Assembly: GCA_900088475.1 (NCBI GenBank)
Contig: FLMG01002747.1
Location: 53,581 to 65,312, forward strand
Length of the DNA: 11,732 nt
Direction: 5' to 3'
Source: Hyphochytrium catenoides
Taxonomy: Eukaryota > Sar > Hyphochytriomycetes > Hyphochytriales > Hyphochytriaceae
In this document: one piece after another, positions 7,841 through 11,732 of the stretch
Layout: each line of letters opens with the position of its first letter
How positions within the stretch are numbered: position 1 is the first letter of the stretch
Position numbers and translations under genes: made by a program
The notes under the pieces: model-generated
The model's database searches: none
What the model saw: the letters and a program-made list of their open reading frames with translations, nothing else
Told to the model about the DNA's origin: nothing

Positions 7841-8812
7841 ATGAGCACCAAGGAAGAGAGGAAGACCAAAGCAGGGCCATTCTCTCTCGCTCTCTTCTTT
7901 GCTGCTTCTTCCAAGCCTCCGCACCCTGGCCTTCTGGAGCTCTCTTCTTGATATCTTGGGCTCTGCAGGCTATGTGGCCCAATGGGGCGCCCTCCTTATG
8001 GTCGATGAAGAGGAAATCTTCGGTTATTCTCATAGGTTTGTTACGCTGGTGCTGGCCATGCATGATAATGCTTCTTAACTCTCTGTTCTCTCTCTCTTCC
8101 TCTTTATCTCTCTCTCTCTTTCCCTCGATCTCTTTCTCTAGCTCTCTATCCTGCTTAGAAATACTGGCCGAAGTGCTCAACGTCCTCGGCAGTGTTCTTT
8201 ATGGCATAACCGCGGTGTTGACTCAAGAGAGAGAGACTCTCGTCCTCGAGTACATTGCATCGATTGTCTTCCTCGTAGGTTCTCTCCTCTACTGCTTCAC
8301 ATGGTACCATCAAGTAGAACATGTGGCTAGAGACTGCCGCGAAGGGAAGAAGAAAGATAGCGAAAGCTATCAGGGCGTCGTGAAGAGAGAAGGGAACCTG
8401 GGAAAGGGGAAGTTCTCTCTTTCCTCTTCTCTCCATCTCACCTCCCCTTCGCCATTTAGCTTAGAGCTCTGGAAACATGCGCTCAATGTCTTTCCTGCCT
8501 TTCTGTACGTCCTTGCGGGAAATGTGGGACTCTGGCTCTTTATGCTGCCGGGTAATGGCGACACTGAGCCTCGACGTCTAGGTAGACAAGGAGGAACTTT
8601 TTGTCTGTCTCCTCTGCTGTGTCTTCACCCTTCGGTTAGCCTCCTCTCTGGTAATGATGCTTTGTCTTCCGCTCTGCCTTCTCGGTCTCTCAGGTCCTCT
8701 TCTCTCTTTCAGCTACTCTTGTCTCTCTTTTCCATACATTAAAGCTTTGTCTCTTACGTCCACTCTCGATTCTTTCCTTCTCTCTCTCTTCTGCAGGCCT
8801 GTTGACTTCATT

Positions 8813-8850
<38 letters not shown>

Positions 8851-9266
8851 TTGGAAAAGGACCCTTCTCTCTCAGAAACGAGGAAGAGAGTTGTCCCATA
8901 AATGCAAACAATAGTGATCCGCTCCTTTGGTATCTCTTGACGCACGGCATTCCCCTGATAGCTGAAAGAGGAAGAAGGACAAAAGTAGCCGCAGCAGCAG
9001 CAGTCTCTCTCCCTTCTTCTCTCTCACAGGACTATAGACAAACAGTAGAGAACGCCGTCTCTCAGCACAGAGTCTCGCTTGAAAAAGGGAGTCTAGGGCT
9101 TTATGTGCTAGCTGACTGTCTCTGGTTCTTGGGAGCGATGCTCTCACTGCACTCAAGTATGACAAGTGCTAGAGAAGAGAGAGAGGGACAAGGCCAAGAA
9201 GAAGATGACAAGCTAGAGAGAGATGGGACTAGATCAGCTATGGTCTATAGTTACACTCCATTGTGA
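7841..9266 (+). pseudogene. Third tandem paralogue, frame-disrupted or heavily spliced (copy 3)
   Basis: Clear similarity to copy 2, but in three frames. The ATG at 7841 aligns with the copy 2 start and shares RKT, but that frame stops by 7951. Unit 1 (TLAFWSSLLDILGSAGYVAQ, from 7923) is in the next frame, and the rest of unit 1, unit 2 and the first helix of unit 3 (to about 8550) are in the third. No GT lies between 7841 and 7923, so a normal intron cannot explain the first shift. The second could be an intron 8036-8141 (AG/GTTTGT to CTCTAG, phase correct), but that removes a helix whose homology continues past the shift, so a 1-base frameshift is likelier. An intron from about 8552 (GTAATG) to 8796 (CTGCAG) restores phase to the 3' part, which holds SCPINANN (compare SCPQAANL in copy 1) and the last helix (LYVLADCLWFLGAMLSL). 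All three conserved Asp are lost (N, G and G), and the first Asn is Asp. Confidence 0.6.
8816..8848. repeat. (CT)n microsatellite
   Basis: An almost pure CT dinucleotide run inside the non-homologous part of copy 3, just before an acceptor-like CTCTCTCAG at 8867-8875. It probably belongs to an intron polypyrimidine tract; read as protein it gives only Ser-Leu repeats. Confidence 0.85.
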
Positions 9267-9787
9267 GTTTGCAAGGAAGTATGGAGAAGACCCTGTCTTA
9301 CCACGGGGAAGGAAAGAGTTGGTTTCCACTCAGGGCAAGCAGCCAACCTCATCACACCGGAGAAGAAAGACACGAACCCAGCTTCATCACTACCGACAAG
9401 AAGAGAGAGAGAAACAGAAAGCGCGGAGGATAAAATAAGAGTGATATGATAGTCGGAAGAAAGAGGCGGAGAAGAGAGACAAGAAGGGAGAGAGAAGCTG
9501 GAGAGAGAGAGAGCGGGAGCCCGCGCAGACGTCACACTTCAGCTCAAAGGTTTGCCGTTTTATGTCACTTGGACACCTGCAACTAACCTCCGCTGAATGT
9601 CCTTCGTTCCACCTTCTTGACCGTGTGGCCGTAGTTAATATTACAAAGTACTTCTCGACGGCTTATCGTGCTATCGACCTTTTGCCGCTAAATGGCTCTT
9701 CCTTTCTCTTTCTCGCATCACTCTTATATCGGACCTGCTCTCCGTGCCTCTATGTCTCTCTCCCTCTTTCTGGCTCGTTCCGCAAAC
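9267..9787. other. Region between convergent copy 3 and NTF2-like gene
   Basis: Purine-rich at 9400-9515 with an AATAAG-containing stretch (GATAAAATAAGAG, about 9429-9441) that might act as a poly(A) signal for copy 3. The rest is of mixed composition. Plus-strand frames that run into 9788-9937 lie antisense to the NTF2-like gene and are not called. Confidence 0.35.
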
Positions 9788-10344
9788 CTACTGCATCTTC
9801 TCTTGAACTACAGCTGTTTGCCCAACGATCCGGCCCATAACTCCCTGCGCCGCTTGCCCTACGCCATGAAGAGATTGGTGAAAGATGTAGACTCCTGCCC
9901 ACACAGCGCTAGACACGAAGATTCCCATCATCCGTAAGCCAAAGTCCAGTCCGCTCTTCACCATGGGACGCACGGAGGAGAAAGGGCAGAAGAGAGACGT
10001 GATGACCTCCGATGGGTTATAAAAGTCTTCCTGAGAGGCAATGACCCATCTTAACGCTTGTCTCTTCTCTTTTCCTTCTTCTCCCGCTTCTTGTTGTTCT
10101 TCTGGTCGTAGAAGTCTGAGAGTGAAGAGCGAGAGGACCCTAATCTCTGTCTTGGAAGGGAAGAATAGAGGATGGATGTGATACCGCACTTCGGTCATGA
10201 CTGTAAGTTTCTCCCTGTCAATGACTGCAACCGAGGATGGCATAAAGAGGATGGTCAGCACTCAGGTGAGATCAACTACTAAGAAGCGTTAGGCCACATT
10301 GAAGAGCCGATGGAGACGAGCCAAAAATAGGAAAGAAGAAGAAA

Positions 10345-10379
<35 letters not shown>

Positions 10380-10804
10380 AAACGGAAAGAGGGCATGAAA
10401 GAGTGCTGAATGGGACGTGGTGAAGAAAGAGGCCAGGATCGTATACGGACAGGTAGGAGAAAGAGAGAGAGAAGCATGCCAGAAGAGAGACCTTGCGTTT
10501 GTATATAAGGAGAGCGATGAAAAAGGAGACAGACATTGATGGGGATAGAAGGGCGTGGGAAGCCAAAGAGGCAGCTCCTCTTACATGTCTTCTCCACCCT
10601 GACATTTTCAATCTTATAGCTACAGCGAGCCAAAGTGCCAAAGAGCCGCTTCACGCCCTCCTTCCCTCGGATGACCAGCGTGGGATGGATGAACAGCGTA
10701 TCAGGAGCAAAGACTCTATCTATCGTCGCCTCTCCAACGGCAAGGTCCTTCGTAAGGATGGAGGAGACAATCCTCTGCCAGTCCTCTGAGAAAGGGTCTT
10801 CCAT
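9788..10804 (-). CDS. NTF2-like (SigF-like) domain protein, two exons, C-terminal membrane helix
   Basis: Two minus-strand exons, 10804-10585 and 10224-9788, are joined by an intron with a GTAAGA donor and a GGTTGCAG acceptor (phase 1), giving 218 residues. The ATG at 10804 is the first in its frame. The join yields VRVEKT-FIDREKLTVMTEV, which matches the strand-turn-strand layout of the fungal SigF-type NTF2-like family without a gap. Other family-like features are an N-terminal helix, FAPDTLFIHPTLVIRG (residues 32-47, the cone-forming helix-strand), HPLFFPS, a beta strand LSLFTLRL, and W133 followed by SQEDFYNPSEV (137-147), which corresponds to the conserved W..xxQxDxY region. Residues 115-131 are a charged insert. 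About 167-189 is hydrophobic and probably membrane-spanning. NTF2-like folds bind small ligands or partners, but no catalytic role is known for this subfamily. An alternative acceptor at 10261 would add 12 residues. Length is normal for the family. Confidence 0.7.
10225..10584 (-). other. Intron of the NTF2-like gene
   Basis: About 360 bases, with donor GTAAGA at 10584 and acceptor TTGCAG ending at 10225. It contains the pure (GA)n run of the plus strand at about 10349-10377, so (CT)n on the sense strand. Two frames extending from exon 1 into the intron are only Ser/Leu-rich read-through. An internal plus-strand TATATAAGG (10502-10510) is probably without meaning. Confidence 0.6.
10349..10377. 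repeat. (AG)n microsatellite
   Basis: A pure AG dinucleotide run of about 14 units within the intron of the NTF2-like gene. Confidence 0.9.
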
Positions 10805-11193
10805 ACTGCCACAAAGAAAGAAGAGAGAGAAAAGCGAATGTGAGTCGAGGGAGGAGGGGAAAGAGAACTCTAGCTGACAGCAGAGAGATAGACAGAGAAG
10901 CGCGTTGCCGAGCAATGGAGCAACTGGATGAAATAATGGTGCGAGAAGTAGAGACGGCAGGGAAAGAGAGTGAGAAGAAGCTTCAACCTTTCCAGTGTAG
11001 AGCTTACTGTCTTGCCGCGAACAAGTCAGCCTTAGCAAAAGGTAGAAATATACTACGAGGCTGCTCTTTAAGGAGAGTCTGATAGTCTGGTTCTCAAACG
11101 AACATCTATCTGCCGCTCCATGCCTTCGTTCCGTTTTGGAGGGGACGGGGGATAAACGGAGACTTCAAGTGAGACGAGAGAGAGGTATAGACG

Positions 11194-11198
<5 letters not shown>
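10805..11198. other. 5' flank of the NTF2-like gene; purine-rich, no gene
   Basis: The plus strand is purine-rich, so the minus-strand leader of the NTF2-like gene is pyrimidine-rich. Its frame stays open upstream of the ATG but holds no further ATG. No TATA box or protein-like frame is seen. Confidence 0.4.

Positions 11199-11231
<33 letters not shown>
11199..11231. repeat. (AG)n microsatellite
   Basis: A pure AG dinucleotide run of about 16 units, set in a longer purine-rich tract to about 11280. Confidence 0.9.
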
Positions 11232-11235
<4 letters not shown>

Positions 11236-11518
11236 ATCGGAGCCAGAAACAGAGAGAAAGACGGAGGAGGGGAGAGAGGGCGTGGCGCAGGAGCCAGTGC
11301 TGCGATCTGTACAAAGATCTGAGGAGATCTTCAAAAGATATGAAAGAACAAGAAATTTCTTCCTCTCACGAAAGCTTCCCCGCTAGAAACATTTCAACCA
11401 CCCCAAACATTATGACCTTTTGTTTACCATTCTGTTGCTATTTGTTTCATTTATTGCATCGCCCGTGAAAGAATAAAAGATCTTGCCCCTGATGGGAGGA
11501 CAGGAGCAAACGCTGCTG
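11232..11518. other. No gene recognised
   Basis: Purine-rich at first, then balanced. It contains the short inverted repeat AGATCTGAGGAGATCT (11315-11330) and a plus-strand AATAAA at 11471-11476 that could end a transcript, though no plus-strand gene is seen before it. Confidence 0.35.
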
Positions 11519-11732
11519 TCAGGACGAGCAGGGGATCCAAGATTGAATACGCTTCTCATCACCCTCTTTCTCTCTTCTGCTGCTGCGGCTGCGCGCTCGT
11601 GGTGCTTTTTCTCTTCTGCTGCTGCTGCGCGCTCGTGGGTGCATTCTCTTTCTCTCTTCTGCTGCTGCTGGGCGCTCGTGGTGCATTCTCTTTCTCTCTT
11701 CTGCGGCTGCTGTGCGCTCGTGGTGCATTCTC
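11519..11732 (-). CDS. Possible 3' coding end made of 14-residue repeats; runs off the right edge
   Basis: The minus-strand frame is open from the right edge to a stop at 11519-11521. Its upstream part repeats a 14-residue unit (MHHERPAAAEERKR), followed by an Arg/Ser-rich part where shorter repeat units shift the phase, and a unique tail ending in SWIPCSS. The 42-bp period is a multiple of three, which suggests coding, but the period change in the last copies and the low complexity argue for caution. The start, if any, is outside the window. It might be nothing more than a minisatellite. Confidence 0.25.
   Translation of the reverse strand, partial: RMHHERTAAAEERKRMHHERPAAAEERKRMHPRARSSSRREKAPRARSRSSRREKEGDEKRIQSWIPCSS
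11564..11732. repeat. 42-bp minisatellite, at least four copies, continuing past the edge
   Basis: Each unit combines a CT run (CTCTTTCTCTCTTCTG), a GCTGCTGCTG triplet run and the block GCGCTCGTGGTGCATT. Units begin near 11564, 11607, 11647 and 11689. The first two differ in length (a missing ATT and an extra G); the third is 42 bp and the fourth begins with the same block. The array continues to the last base of the window. Confidence 0.85.

Noticed and set aside
7539-8180. 213-residue minus-strand Arg/Glu-rich ORF
   Set aside because: It is the complement of CT repeats and of the conserved copy 3 coding region; the plus strand shows homology to copies 1 and 2.
9562-9937. Plus-strand ORFs across 9562-9937
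   Set aside because: Their 3' parts are antisense to the NTF2-like gene, whose frame has family similarity; no independent support.
10015-10024. TTATAAAAG as a plus-strand TATA box
   Set aside because: It lies inside exon 2 of the NTF2-like gene and has no plus-strand gene downstream.
1-11732. CRISPR, tRNA, rRNA, transposon or viral features
   Set aside because: I saw no spaced palindromic repeats, no cloverleaf-like sequence, no transposase or reverse-transcriptase motifs and no terminal inverted repeats; repeats present are simple or tandem.

Overview
The window is eukaryotic nuclear DNA. There are no bacterial operons or ribosome-binding sites. Several reading frames only connect through introns with GTATGT, GTAAGA, GTAAAT or GTAAGG donors, a CTAAC-like branch point and TAG or CAG acceptors. 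Most introns I can place are about 60-100 bases; one is about 360. Long polypyrimidine tracts and (CT)n/(GA)n repeats are everywhere outside exons and sometimes run into them. The only family I recognise by name is an NTF2-like fold of the fungal 'SigF-like' type, so a fungus or a fungus-like or algal protist is plausible. I cannot name the organism.

Layout. (1) 1-1235, minus strand: a many-exon gene entering from the left edge, rebuilt here from phase-consistent exons, product unrecognised. A perfect E2F-type palindrome lies just upstream of its proposed start. (2) 1236-2128: mostly non-coding, with one 18-bp tandem duplication. (3) 2129-3460, plus: an intact 443-residue polytopic membrane protein (copy 1). 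(4) 3461-5315: a TATA-like box, several short exon-like open stretches and a (GA)-rich tract. (5) 5316-6659, plus: an intact 447-residue paralogue (copy 2). (6) 6660-7840: a strong TATA box followed by a long CT-rich leader with a 19-bp minisatellite. (7) 7841-9266, plus: a third paralogue (copy 3) that is disrupted or spliced. (8) 9788-10804, minus: a two-exon NTF2/SigF-like gene with a (CT)n-rich intron. (9) 11083-11732: purine-rich DNA ending in a 42-bp minisatellite that may be coding on the minus strand.

The main result is the three-gene tandem array. The proteins share an architecture I cannot assign to a described family. Each is three successive two-helix hairpins, with one conserved Asn in the first helix and one conserved Asp in the second helix of each hairpin. 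Copy 1 has an extra SAM-like segment between the last two helices. Copies 2 and 3 are the closer pair. Copy 3 has lost the Asp at all three positions as well as its continuous frame, so the array seems to contain one ancestral-looking gene, one intact duplicate and one decaying or diverging duplicate.
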